Below, one piece after another: positions 1 to 9,761 of a DNA stretch of 64,000 nucleotides. The stretch's first letter is position 1. Each line of letters starts with the position of its first letter. Both the position numbers and the translations under genes were made by a program. The stretch comes from FCB group bacterium. Lineage in GTDB: Bacteria; Zixibacteria; MSB-5A5; GN15; JAAZOE01. The stretch spans positions 1 through 64,000 of the forward strand of contig JAAEQF010000083.1 in the NCBI GenBank assembly GCA_024231695.1. The letters are read 5' to 3'. The notes beneath the pieces are model-generated. The model made no database searches, was not told the DNA's origin, and saw nothing but the letters and a program-made list of their open reading frames with translations.

Positions 1-97
1 AAATACCGAAGAGCCCGAATTGGGCACCTGGTGGCCATGCAGAAACGATGACACACATCCTCCTACACCTTAATTGGTGAGGTAGATATGGTTTATG

Positions 98-131
98 AAA
101 GTGGGAAATCCCAATTGGGATTTCCCGCTTT
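98..131. terminator. Strong palindromic hairpin AAAGTGGGAAATCCCAATTGGGATTTCCCGCTTT
   Basis: Near-perfect inverted repeat read directly from the sequence; the gene it serves lies outside the window. Confidence 0.5.
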
Positions 132-281
132 CCAATCCATAACCAAATAAAAAAACATCCGTGATGGTGAAATTAATCCCCTTTGCCATCCTGACCTGAC
201 ATCGTTAGAGAATCGAGAAGCCTCGGAATCCCGAGGCTTCTTGCCTGATGGGTGTTCTTTTAGACAATTGTATCGAGGTTT

Positions 282-1178
282 TCAGGAAAATGTAATGATA
301 AATGCTCCGGCCACACCGAGTATGATGCCGATTACTCGCTGGCGATTGATCGGTTCGCGAAGAAAGACAGCGGCAAAAATAAAGATGAAGATATTGCTGG
401 TTTGGTTGAGAGAGGCGGCGATTGACGCCTGAGTATATTTCATCCCTCCCAGCCAGAAGATTAACGCCATATAAGTACCAATAAATGACCCCGATAAAGT
501 GTACTTCCATCCTTGTCTGTTACGCAATGTGGATAATATCGCTACACGACGCGGATGAAAGGCCAACACAGTAATAAGAACGGCGATTCCTCCCAGTAAT
601 CTGATTTCGGTCACCCACAGGAGGGGGGAATTATTGAGTAGTGGCTTGGCGATAACAATTCCGACGGCAGTGGTCGCCATTGCCAGCGCACCATAGAACA
701 ATCCCAGCCATAAATCGCGGCGTGACAAATGGCCGCTACCCTTACGATGAGTCGCAGTTAAAACTGCCGACAGAATTAACAAAACGCCGATAATCTGTAA
801 AAACGTCAGCCTTTCGCCCAGCCAGATCATCGACATGCCGATGACAAAAGGACTATACAGACAATCTACCACTGCCGAGAGACCTGCGCCAAGAAGATTA
901 AGGCTTTTGAAAAACAGCGTGTCGGCAATCCCAATTCCCAAAGCACCACTAATTAATAGTAAAAGATAATCGTTGGTCGACGCCGACCGGGTGAGCGATT
1001 CGCCCATAATCATCACGGTTGGAATTACCAAAATGACGGCCAAGAGGTTCTTGAACAGGTTCAGGCTTAGGGGATGAACTGTTTCGCCGCTTTTTTTGAA
1101 AAAAATGACTCCGATGGCCCACGTAACCGCTGTTAAGAGCGCCAGAAATTCACCGAGATTGGACGACCAGATGTTCAT
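282..1178 (-). CDS. DMT-superfamily (EamA) permease
   Basis: 298 aa, about 10 hydrophobic segments, two EamA-like repeats (AVTWAIGVIFFKK..., GALAMATTAVGIVIAK...). Confidence 0.85.
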   Translation of the reverse strand: MNIWSSNLGEFLALLTAVTWAIGVIFFKKSGETVHPLSLNLFKNLLAVILVIPTVMIMGESLTRSASTNDYLLLLISGALGIGIADTLFFKSLNLLGAGLSAVVDCLYSPFVIGMSMIWLGERLTFLQIIGVLLILSAVLTATHRKGSGHLSRRDLWLGLFYGALAMATTAVGIVIAKPLLNNSPLLWVTEIRLLGGIAVLITVLAFHPRRVAILSTLRNRQGWKYTLSGSFIGTYMALIFWLGGMKYTQASIAASLNQTSNIFIFIFAAVFLREPINRQRVIGIILGVAGAFIITFS

Positions 1179-1306
1179 GATTTAAAAGTACATTCTCCCC
1201 ATAACCGGTGTTATTTTGATTTTGCTCAATGCATATAAGATATAAAATGTGTCGATGTCAATAACGGTGGATGATAATATGAATTTCTGGGAATGGTCTT
1301 CTATAA

Positions 1307-3262
1307 TTATTTCTCGCGACCGTAGGATTCCATTTGTTGCCGGTCCCAATCGGATAGAGGGCGGCCTCGCAAGAAATCCTCGATCCCTTCCACGATGCTT
1401 TGGGCGATTTTCCTTTGGAATTTGGCCGTTCTAAGCAGTGCCTCTTGTTCCGGGATCATCATAAAGGCGCATTCCACCAAAATGGCTGGGTATTGTGTCG
1501 GCCGATTGACGGCCAGATTGCCGTAATATGAGCCAAAATCGTTCAATCCCAGATTGCGGGCCATAGCCCCTTGCACGGCATTGGCCAGCGGCTGGGAGTG
1601 AGGATGATAATAATAGGTCGAAACACCATTGTTGACAAAAGGATTTCTTCCATCGGGAAGCGCATTGTTGTGGATAGAAATAAAAATATCGGCCTTCTCG
1701 CGCACCGCTATTTTGGGACGGTCGTACAACGGCAGCGTCGTATCGTTTCCTCGAGTAAGGACAACCTCGGCGCCATACCCTTCAAGCTCCTCTTTCAGGC
1801 GAAGGGCAATGGCCAGATTGGCTTCTTTCTCGGTCAATCCGGTTGGACCCACGGCGCCCAGGTCGGGTGCATGCCCCGCGTCAATCACAAAGCGAATTTC
1901 CGAAATTTCCGTATCATACCGAGGGGCTTTCTTGATATCAAGTCGAAATTGGTTATCAACGTAATAGCCGTCGTAGCCCCAAATATTTTCCTCGTTAAGA
2001 TAGATCTTTAAACCATACACACCCGGCTCATCTTGAAACCAGACTATATGATCAATCAGGTCATCGCTGCTATCATACCGTATCCAATCGGTATCCGAAT
2101 CGGCGCCATACAGATACACTGTAATTGACTTTTCACGAATATTTTCCACCACCCGGAAAGCGTGCCTGTCAGAAGTGGATGCGGTAACCCGGACATGATC
2201 CTGATAGTTTTCGGTGGCCAACCGGCTGATATACGAGTGCGGCGGAGTTTCTTCCGGCAATTCATGAATTACTACTGACGTGTCTCGAACCCAACCCTGC
2301 TGAAATTCAGAAAGCTGAAGTTTTATCCATTGTCCATCACGACCGATTATCGGGGCTTTGATTCCGGCTGGCTGATGGATGCACAAGTATCCCTTCCCCG
2401 GTCCGGTTCTAATAATGGTCAGGCTGTCTTTCGTTTCCGCAAACAAATGCCCATTAGGATCGAGGACCATGATATCGACTTGTGAAGTATCAACCAGCAT
2501 CGGCCTGAGGCTGTCTGGAAAAGTGTAATTTATGGGGAAGTTGCCGGTTTCGAAAAACCGCATTAAATAGCCGGGGTCGCCAAATAATGGCGGATGCATA
2601 TGATGAATCAGTTTCAGGCTATCTGCTTCTGCTTCAGGAATAATATAGAAGCCTCGATATAGACCGCGATAAAGCATGGAATCCGGGATCAGGCGGAGGC
2701 CAAGAGAGTCTTTCTTAAAAGCGTTAGCTTCACCATAATATGCCTTGGGAGTACCAGGTCTCATAAAGACAGTGTCGCCGACCGGCTCAATTACACAGAA
2801 AGCGCCGTTATAAAGCGCTCCCCGTAAGGAAATTTCAATTTCATCACCGGGTCTGACCCATAGAGTTCTGGAGGGATGAAATGAACCCGGCACAAAATAG
2901 AGACTATCGATTGAAATAAAAGGGAGCGGCGGTAGATTGACCGGTACTGTCACAGAATCGATCAGCCCATCTTTCTCAGCCCGAACTTCAAATTCGAATG
3001 ATCCCGGATTAATCGGCACGAAAGCCAGCCATCCTCCGCCTTTATGGACATCAACCGGATGACCGTTAACCGATAAATGCGCTCCCGGTTCAACCGAACC
3101 GAAAATAAAAGTTGAATCGACGGGCGGAAGGTTTTGATCCGATTTAGGATAGACGACATTGAGATTCAGTTCACCAGCTTCCACGACAACACCAAGCAGG
3201 AGAAATACAACCAGACCCATAAAATGTCTATGCCAGCGATACACCATGACCATACCCATCAA
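1307..3262 (-). CDS. N-acetylmuramoyl-L-alanine amidase (Amidase_3) with signal peptide
   Basis: C-terminal IRFVIDAGHAPDLGAVGPTGLTEKEANLAIALRLKEELE...SIHNNALPDG...ILVECAFMM is typical Amidase_3. Confidence 0.9.
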   Translation of the reverse strand: MMGMVMVYRWHRHFMGLVVFLLLGVVVEAGELNLNVVYPKSDQNLPPVDSTFIFGSVEPGAHLSVNGHPVDVHKGGGWLAFVPINPGSFEFEVRAEKDGLIDSVTVPVNLPPLPFISIDSLYFVPGSFHPSRTLWVRPGDEIEISLRGALYNGAFCVIEPVGDTVFMRPGTPKAYYGEANAFKKDSLGLRLIPDSMLYRGLYRGFYIIPEAEADSLKLIHHMHPPLFGDPGYLMRFFETGNFPINYTFPDSLRPMLVDTSQVDIMVLDPNGHLFAETKDSLTIIRTGPGKGYLCIHQPAGIKAPIIGRDGQWIKLQLSEFQQGWVRDTSVVIHELPEETPPHSYISRLATENYQDHVRVTASTSDRHAFRVVENIREKSITVYLYGADSDTDWIRYDSSDDLIDHIVWFQDEPGVYGLKIYLNEENIWGYDGYYVDNQFRLDIKKAPRYDTEISEIRFVIDAGHAPDLGAVGPTGLTEKEANLAIALRLKEELEGYGAEVVLTRGNDTTLPLYDRPKIAVREKADIFISIHNNALPDGRNPFVNNGVSTYYYHPHSQPLANAVQGAMARNLGLNDFGSYYGNLAVNRPTQYPAILVECAFMMIPEQEALLRTAKFQRKIAQSIVEGIEDFLRGRPLSDWDRQQMESYGREK

Positions 3263-4229
3263 TAGTATTCAATAACCCATCGGAGTATTCAAGTCCGGTA
3301 AACGGATCACCCTCGACCAACAGCCTGCCATCGAGATCTATGTAATCAACCGGGCCCGAAAGATTATATGCGGCGGCGATGCCCACCGAAGATTCAATCA
3401 TACAGCCGAGCATTATTCTTAGATTCAATTTCAGGGCCGTCCTCATCGCCTCCACTGCCGTTTCCAGTCGCCCCGATTTTTGAATCTTGATATTCACTCC
3501 GTCTATATAATTGGATGCCTTTTCCATATCATCGGCTGTTACAATCGATTCATCCATAAAAAGCGGTATGTCAGACATTTCTCTTAATTTCAGCCAGGCC
3601 TTCTTGTCATCGGCGGCAAAAGGCTGTTCGATCAGTTCGATTCTATCGACAGGCAATTGGTCGATAATCTTTTTAGCATCGTCAGTTGTCCAACTTCCAT
3701 TGGCGTCGATACGAAACCTTGTATCTTCGCTTGATGAAATAAGCCTGATTACTTCCCGGCAATCATCCGTATCAGCATCCATCTTGACTTTGACAATTCC
3801 GTACTCGGCTGCAATCAGTCTTTCCAGTTCAAGCCGGTCCCCGACCGAAGCCGTAATTGAAGTCTTTTTCGGATAGGGCCGAGGTAAACCCAAATCTGCA
3901 TAAAGCCCCTGGCCATGAGATTTGCATTTATAGTCATGCCAGGCGGTGGATAAGGCGCACATGGCCGGTGGGCAAATTTCTTTTTCAATGTCCGATAAAT
4001 ATTTGTCTAAATCGCTCGATTCCATATTTTTCGATATGCCCGAAATTGCCTTGATCAAATCGCTTTCGATCTTCTCGGCCGAAGCCCCATAATGCACCGA
4101 TCCGGCCGCTTCACCCAGTCCGAGATCATTAAGAATGACTACATAATTTCTCTTTTGCCGGGTCCGGCCTCCGGCCACGACAAATTCACGGATAAGCGTC
4201 AGGTCGATAGGCATCAGCTTGCAGGTCAT
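3228..4229 (-). CDS. Dipeptide epimerase (L-Ala-D/L-Glu epimerase, enolase superfamily)
   Basis: KVKMDAD...FRIDANGSWT...IELIEQPF...PLFMDESI...NIKIQKSGR muconate-lactonizing/epimerase motifs; sits with cell-wall amidase and NlpC/P60 genes. Confidence 0.85.
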   Translation of the reverse strand: MTCKLMPIDLTLIREFVVAGGRTRQKRNYVVILNDLGLGEAAGSVHYGASAEKIESDLIKAISGISKNMESSDLDKYLSDIEKEICPPAMCALSTAWHDYKCKSHGQGLYADLGLPRPYPKKTSITASVGDRLELERLIAAEYGIVKVKMDADTDDCREVIRLISSSEDTRFRIDANGSWTTDDAKKIIDQLPVDRIELIEQPFAADDKKAWLKLREMSDIPLFMDESIVTADDMEKASNYIDGVNIKIQKSGRLETAVEAMRTALKLNLRIMLGCMIESSVGIAAAYNLSGPVDYIDLDGRLLVEGDPFTGLEYSDGLLNTIDGYGHGVSLA

Positions 4230-5089
4230 GGAATTATCCTGCGGGCGAATTCGAAGCCACGGTCCAAATCGGGACGATAATTCGGCGCTTCGGAATCGAA
4301 GGAATCGATGACTGTCATACCTCTCTGAGCCGAGGCATGAATAAATCTATTTCCGCCGCAGGAGAGGGCCACATGACCGGGGAAAAAGAGTAAATCACCG
4401 GCTCTAACTGAATCGCGTTTCACGGCAATGCCCTCCCGTCGCTGATCACGGCTATCGCGAGCCAGTTCCAATCCATGAAAACGGTAAACCATCTGCACCA
4501 ATCCGCTGCAATCGATACCGGCCGGACTGATTCCACCCCATAGATATGGTGTTCCAAGGAAAATCCGACTTGTATTTATTATTATTCTTCCGCTGATTTT
4601 CCGGTTTTTGCCTACCTGCATTTTCAGGGCACTTTGGCTGATCCTGACCATGCCTCCGCCGGGCATCTCAAAACGAGTTTCTCCCGCGCTGGAGCTGACA
4701 ATCAGTTCCGTCCCCAAATAAAGCAGGAATTGATCCTTCGGGCCGTAAACCGGGCCGCGTACCCGGACGGATGCAGCCTTAACGCGAATTTTCCGTCGTT
4801 TGGCATATTGGGCCAATCGATTTTTTGTTACCGGCTCAATATGTCCACTGCGGCACCAGCCCCTGTAACCTTCCGGCAGAACAACTCGGGAAAAGCCTTT
4901 TTGTGTCGAACCGATCTTCACCGGAGTCCCGAAAAGAGCTTGACTTAATCTTTCTTGGGCTGAATCGGGACCGGATCTCAAATCGGTGACCGGAATTTTG
5001 ATAATACCATATTGCATATCTGATCTATACCCCTTAACCTGGTTCAGGGCAATAAAAAACCGATCTGAGGAAGTACTGATATTGGTCAC
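4226..5089 (-). CDS. SH3-domain/NlpC-P60 family cysteine peptidase
   Basis: GTPYLWGGISPAGIDCSGLVQMVYRFHG...RAGDLLFFPGHVALSCGGNRFIHAS is the NlpC/P60 catalytic signature. Confidence 0.92.
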   Translation of the reverse strand: MTNISTSSDRFFIALNQVKGYRSDMQYGIIKIPVTDLRSGPDSAQERLSQALFGTPVKIGSTQKGFSRVVLPEGYRGWCRSGHIEPVTKNRLAQYAKRRKIRVKAASVRVRGPVYGPKDQFLLYLGTELIVSSSAGETRFEMPGGGMVRISQSALKMQVGKNRKISGRIIINTSRIFLGTPYLWGGISPAGIDCSGLVQMVYRFHGLELARDSRDQRREGIAVKRDSVRAGDLLFFPGHVALSCGGNRFIHASAQRGMTVIDSFDSEAPNYRPDLDRGFEFARRIIP

Positions 5090-5197
5090 TTTTTCTGAAC
5101 AGTAACGCCGATTTCTGTTGAATTTCTCGAATTTCGTATTATATTTACTCGGTTGTGAAAATATTCACAAATGACGATTGTGAAAGTGAGGTTATAG

Positions 5198-6442
5198 ATG
5201 GCAACAGTTCGACCTTTCCGAGGACTTCGGCCACGGCCGGAAGCGGCCGCCGAAGTGGCCTCACCTCCATACGATGTCTTAAGCGCACAGGAAGCGCGAA
5301 TGATAGCCCTGAACAATCCCAATTCCTTTCTGCGCGTAAATAAGGCCGAACTCGAATTTGATGAAAGCACCGATCCTTACGGCGAAGAAGTTTATCGCCG
5401 GGGCAAGGAAAACCTGAATCGCCTGCATACGGAAGGCATGATGTTGCGCGAGGAAAAACCGGCTTTTTATCTGTATCGTCTGACTATGAACGGCAAAAGT
5501 CAGACCGGGCTGGCCACGCTGACCTCGGTCGAAGAATATAATCAGGGGTTGATTAAAAAGCATGAACATACCCGTCCGGAGAAGGTTAGTGATCGAGCCA
5601 ACCATATCTCCTTTCTCGAGGCGCAAGTAGGACCCGTGTTTTCCACTTTCAAACACAATGATCAAATTGACAGCCAGTTCAAAAAGATCATGGGCAGTTC
5701 CCCGACCACAGATTTTGTGGCCGACGATGGCATTCGCCATGAATTTTGGGTGATCGACCGGGATGATGCGATAAAGGAAATTATCGACGCCTTCGCGGCC
5801 ATGAAAGAATTATACATCGCTGACGGTCATCATCGCAGTGCCGCGGCGGCCGAAATCTGTCGCCGCCAACGCGCAAGTAATCCCGATCATACCGGCGAAG
5901 AACCGTATAACTTTTTCCTCAATGTCCTGTTCGCCGACCGCGAACTGAACATCCTCCCCTATAATCGAGTGATCACCGAATTGAATAATATGTCGCTCGA
6001 TCAGGTATTGGAAAAAGCGGCCGAGAAATTTGAAATTACACCGGTTGAAGGCGAGATTACCCCCGACACAATTCATCATTTTGGCCTGTATGCTGAGGGC
6101 AAATGGTACAAACTGGTTGCTCGCCCGGATAGTTTCGATTCGGCCAGTGTTACCGGATCAATTGATACCTCGGTTTTGGCCGACAATCTGATCTCTCCGA
6201 TTCTGGGTATCGACAATCCCAAAACCGACAAACGGATTGACTTCATCGGAGGAATTCGCGGTACCAAGGAATTGGTCAAACTGGTTGATTCCAAGAAATT
6301 TAGAATTGCTTTTTCACTATATCCAACCTCAATACAACAGCTTCTTGACGTAGCCGATGCCGGCGAGGTAATGCCGCCGAAATCGACGTGGTTTGAGCCG
6401 AAACTTAGAAGTGGCATGGTTGTAAACATGTTAACCGAATAA
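5198..6442 (+). CDS. DUF1015 family protein
   Basis: N-term ATVRPFRGLRPRPEAAAEVASPPYDVL and ELYIADGHHRSAAAAE, both hallmarks of DUF1015. Confidence 0.92.
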   Translation: MATVRPFRGLRPRPEAAAEVASPPYDVLSAQEARMIALNNPNSFLRVNKAELEFDESTDPYGEEVYRRGKENLNRLHTEGMMLREEKPAFYLYRLTMNGKSQTGLATLTSVEEYNQGLIKKHEHTRPEKVSDRANHISFLEAQVGPVFSTFKHNDQIDSQFKKIMGSSPTTDFVADDGIRHEFWVIDRDDAIKEIIDAFAAMKELYIADGHHRSAAAAEICRRQRASNPDHTGEEPYNFFLNVLFADRELNILPYNRVITELNNMSLDQVLEKAAEKFEITPVEGEITPDTIHHFGLYAEGKWYKLVARPDSFDSASVTGSIDTSVLADNLISPILGIDNPKTDKRIDFIGGIRGTKELVKLVDSKKFRIAFSLYPTSIQQLLDVADAGEVMPPKSTWFEPKLRSGMVVNMLTE

Positions 6443-6462
6443 CAGAGACAAGGTGGTATAAT

Positions 6463-7350
6463 ATGTTGATATTACTTTCCGATGCGTTCGACGCCGGTCT
6501 TCCCGGTAAGTTGAAAAAGTATGGTGAGGTCACCGACGACAAGAGCCGTCTGGCTGATGTCGAAGTCGTTTTGATCCGCAGTAAGACCAAAGTTACCAGA
6601 GAATACATCGATTCCGCACCCAAGCTGAAACTGGTTATCCGCGGCGGTGTTGGACTGGACAATGTGGACCTCGACTACGCCAAGGAAAAAGGGATCATCG
6701 TTCACAATACAGCAGCAGCTTCTTCCATCGCCGTGGCCGAACTGGCATTTGCCCTTATGATCGCCTTGCCCAATCATCTACCTAAGGCCGACCATACCAT
6801 GCATGACGGCAAATGGATGAAAAAGGAGCTCAAGCGCACTGAACTTTATGGCAAAAAACTGGGTATTCTGGGCATGGGCCGAATCGGAACCGAAATTGGC
6901 CAGCGAGCCAAGGCCTTCGGCATGTCCGTTATCGCTTACGATCCTTTCGTGGAAAAATCAAATGTGGCCGAAATGAAAAGCGATATCAAGGAACTATTGG
7001 GTGAGTCTGACTATATTTCCCTGAATATGCCCTTGACCGAAGAGACTAACGGGTTAATCAATAAAGAATCTCTGGCCGGTTGCAAAGACGGCGCTTTTGT
7101 GATCAACAGCGGGCGTGGTAAATGCGTAGTTGAGGAAGATGTTGTTGAAGCGCTTAAAAGTGGAAAACTGGCCGGGTTCGCCACCGATGTCTGGTATAGC
7201 GATCCCCCGGAAAACTCGCCGCTTTTGAATGCGCCCAATGTCATCATGGCCCCGCATATCGGCGCCTCGACCAAGGAAAACCTGTTACGCATTGGCGAGA
7301 TTATCGACGATTTAATCGGGAAATATGTCGCCGAGTTCCACGGCAAGTAA
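6463..7350 (+). CDS. serA: D-3-phosphoglycerate dehydrogenase (short form, no ACT domain)
   Basis: LGILGMGRIGTEIGQRAKAFGM NAD-binding motif, NSGRGKCVVEEDVV, MAPHIGAST; followed by serC. Confidence 0.85.
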   Translation: MLILLSDAFDAGLPGKLKKYGEVTDDKSRLADVEVVLIRSKTKVTREYIDSAPKLKLVIRGGVGLDNVDLDYAKEKGIIVHNTAAASSIAVAELAFALMIALPNHLPKADHTMHDGKWMKKELKRTELYGKKLGILGMGRIGTEIGQRAKAFGMSVIAYDPFVEKSNVAEMKSDIKELLGESDYISLNMPLTEETNGLINKESLAGCKDGAFVINSGRGKCVVEEDVVEALKSGKLAGFATDVWYSDPPENSPLLNAPNVIMAPHIGASTKENLLRIGEIIDDLIGKYVAEFHGK

Positions 7351-7375
7351 ACGCAAACAAGGAGATATAAATAGA

Positions 7376-8464
7376 ATGACCCATAGAGTCTTCAACTTCA
7401 ACGCCGGTCCCTCGACTCTGCCTCTGGACGTACTCAAAATCGTCCATGAGGAATTACTCGACTATCGCGGCTCCGGCATGTCGATCATGGAAAGCTCGCA
7501 CCGCTCTCCCGAATTCGATGCCATCAACAATGAGGCTATGTCTCTGGTTAAGGAACTTTTGGGCCTGGGTGATAATTTCCAGGTAATGTTCCTGACCGGC
7601 GGGGCATCATCACAATTCGCCATGATCCCGATGAATTTCCTCGGTCCCGATCAGGTGGGAGCCTATGTCGATACCGGCACCTGGTCAACCAAGGCCATCA
7701 AGGAATGTGAGATACAAGGCAAGATGCATCTGGCTGCCTCTTCCAAAGACGCCGGCTTTACCCATATACCCGCTCCGGCTGAAATCACCTATCCTGACAA
7801 CGCCGCTTACCTGCATATCACTTCCAACAACACCATTAAGGGCACACAGTATCATCAGTTTCCTGATACCGGTAATGTTCCTTTAATCTGTGACATGTCT
7901 TCCGATATAGCCTCGCGCAGAATCGATTACAGCAAATTCTCCTACATCTACGCCGGGGCCCAGAAGAACCTCGGCCCGTCAGGCGTCACTTTGGGTGTTA
8001 TCCGTGACGACTTGTTGGCTCGATGCAAAACTGGCCTGCCGACTATGCATTCCTACAAAACCCATGTCGAGAAGAAATCACTTTTCAATACTCCTCCCTC
8101 TTTCGGTATTTACATCATGAAACTGGTTTTGGAGTGGATTAAGGGTCAGGGCGGTCTGGAAGCGGTGGAAAAGATCAATCGGACCAAGAAGGATATCATT
8201 TATGGCCTGATGGACGAGCATCCCGATTTCTTCAAAGGCACCGCCGAAACTGCCAGTCGTAGCTGGATGAACGTCACCATGCGTCTCCCTAACGAAGATA
8301 TGGAAAAGGCATTTATCGCCGAAGCCAAAGAATCCGGCTTTGTCGGTATCAAAGGTCATCGTTCTGTCGGTGGTGTCCGTTTTTCCATGTACAACGCTAT
8401 GCCGCTTGAAGGTGTTAAAAAGGCTGGCGAGTTTATGGAAACCTTCCGTAAAGCCAACCAGTAA
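7376..8464 (+). CDS. serC: 3-phosphoserine aminotransferase
   Basis: MTHRVFNFNAGPSTLPLDVL...GSGMSIMESSHRS...IYAGAQKNLGPSGVT; start at 7376 after AAGGAG Shine-Dalgarno. Confidence 0.95.
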   Translation: MTHRVFNFNAGPSTLPLDVLKIVHEELLDYRGSGMSIMESSHRSPEFDAINNEAMSLVKELLGLGDNFQVMFLTGGASSQFAMIPMNFLGPDQVGAYVDTGTWSTKAIKECEIQGKMHLAASSKDAGFTHIPAPAEITYPDNAAYLHITSNNTIKGTQYHQFPDTGNVPLICDMSSDIASRRIDYSKFSYIYAGAQKNLGPSGVTLGVIRDDLLARCKTGLPTMHSYKTHVEKKSLFNTPPSFGIYIMKLVLEWIKGQGGLEAVEKINRTKKDIIYGLMDEHPDFFKGTAETASRSWMNVTMRLPNEDMEKAFIAEAKESGFVGIKGHRSVGGVRFSMYNAMPLEGVKKAGEFMETFRKANQ

Positions 8465-8489
8465 TTCGATTATAGAATATGATGAATAA

Positions 8490-8526
8490 AAAAAGTCGGG
8501 ACCGGTTAAAACCGGTTCCGACTTTT
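8490..8526. terminator. Bidirectional intrinsic terminator between convergent serC and aminotransferase genes
   Basis: AAAAGTCGGGACCGGTTAAAACCGGTTCCGACTTTT hairpin. Confidence 0.85.
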
Positions 8527-8549
8527 CTATTTATGGCTTATGCGACCGC

Positions 8550-9740
8550 TTAGTTGCTTTTAACCGGCGCCTTAAGCAGGGCAGGCATCGCCTCTTTGAG
8601 TCGATTGATAGCTTTGTAAATGTTTTCGATCGAGTTGGCGTAGGAGAAACGTAGATAACCCTCGCCCTCTGCCCCAAATGCTGTCCCGGATAACCCGGCT
8701 ATACCCAGTTCATTAAGCAGATATTCGGACAACTCGAGTGATTTCCAGCCTGTTTTTTTGATATTTGGCCAGACATAGAATGCGCCATGCGGTTTGGTAC
8801 AGCAGAAGCCCTCAATCTGATTGAGTCCTTCGATGAAGACATCGCGCCGTTTACGGAATTCCGTGACCATTTTCCCGGGATCGGTTTGATCACCACTCAA
8901 CGCCTCAATCGTCGCCTTTTGGACAAAAGAAGTGGCACAGGATGTTATATTGGTCTGCATACGGATGACGCCCTGGGCCAATGCTTTGGGCATTAGGCCC
9001 CAACCCAACCGCCAGCCACACATGGCATAGACTTTGGAGAGACCGTCCATAACGATCACCCGTTCCTGCTTACCGTCGAATTGTGAAATCGAAGCGTATT
9101 CAACGTCATAGATGATGCGCGAATAGATCTCGTCGGTCATAATCAGGAAATCATGATCGCAGGCCAGTCTATAAATACGCTCGACGTCATCGTGGGTTAA
9201 GACGCCTCCAGTCGGATTCTGAGGACTGTTGATAATCAGAATCCTGGTTTTGGAGGTAATCAGTTTCTCCAATTCGGAAATATCCAGCCGGAATTCATTT
9301 TCCTCGCGCAGCGGAATAGGTACGGCTTTGGCGCCGGAATAGTCGATAACCGATTTGTAGATAGGGTACCCAGGATCGGGATAGATCACTTCGTCGCCAT
9401 CTTCGACCAGCATCATTATAAGCGAGTACATGATTTCTTTGCTTCCGGGCGTAACCACGATCTGATCGGGATCATAAGTCACTCCGCGGAGTTTGGCGTA
9501 GTACTCCGAGATGGCCGCACGGACATCCGGCATGCCGGCCGGAGCGGTGTAATGAGTGAATCCATCGTTGATAGCAGCGATGGCAGCATCTCGTATATTC
9601 CTGGGCGTATCAAAATCTGGTTCACCGATTTGCAGATGAACCACCTCAATCCCCTTCTCTCTTTCCAGCCTTTGAGCTCGAGCCAGGATTTCGAAAGCGG
9701 ATTCAGTGCCCAAGCGAGACATTCTTTTTGCAAACTTCAT
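8550..9740 (-). CDS. Class I/II pyridoxal-phosphate aminotransferase
   Basis: IEVVHLQIGEPDFDTP...NSPQNPTGGVL...VMDGLSKVYAMCGWRLGW. Confidence 0.9.
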   Translation of the reverse strand: MKFAKRMSRLGTESAFEILARAQRLEREKGIEVVHLQIGEPDFDTPRNIRDAAIAAINDGFTHYTAPAGMPDVRAAISEYYAKLRGVTYDPDQIVVTPGSKEIMYSLIMMLVEDGDEVIYPDPGYPIYKSVIDYSGAKAVPIPLREENEFRLDISELEKLITSKTRILIINSPQNPTGGVLTHDDVERIYRLACDHDFLIMTDEIYSRIIYDVEYASISQFDGKQERVIVMDGLSKVYAMCGWRLGWGLMPKALAQGVIRMQTNITSCATSFVQKATIEALSGDQTDPGKMVTEFRKRRDVFIEGLNQIEGFCCTKPHGAFYVWPNIKKTGWKSLELSEYLLNELGIAGLSGTAFGAEGEGYLRFSYANSIENIYKAINRLKEAMPALLKAPVKSN

Positions 9741-9761
9741 GCCTTGAACCCTTTATTCTAT

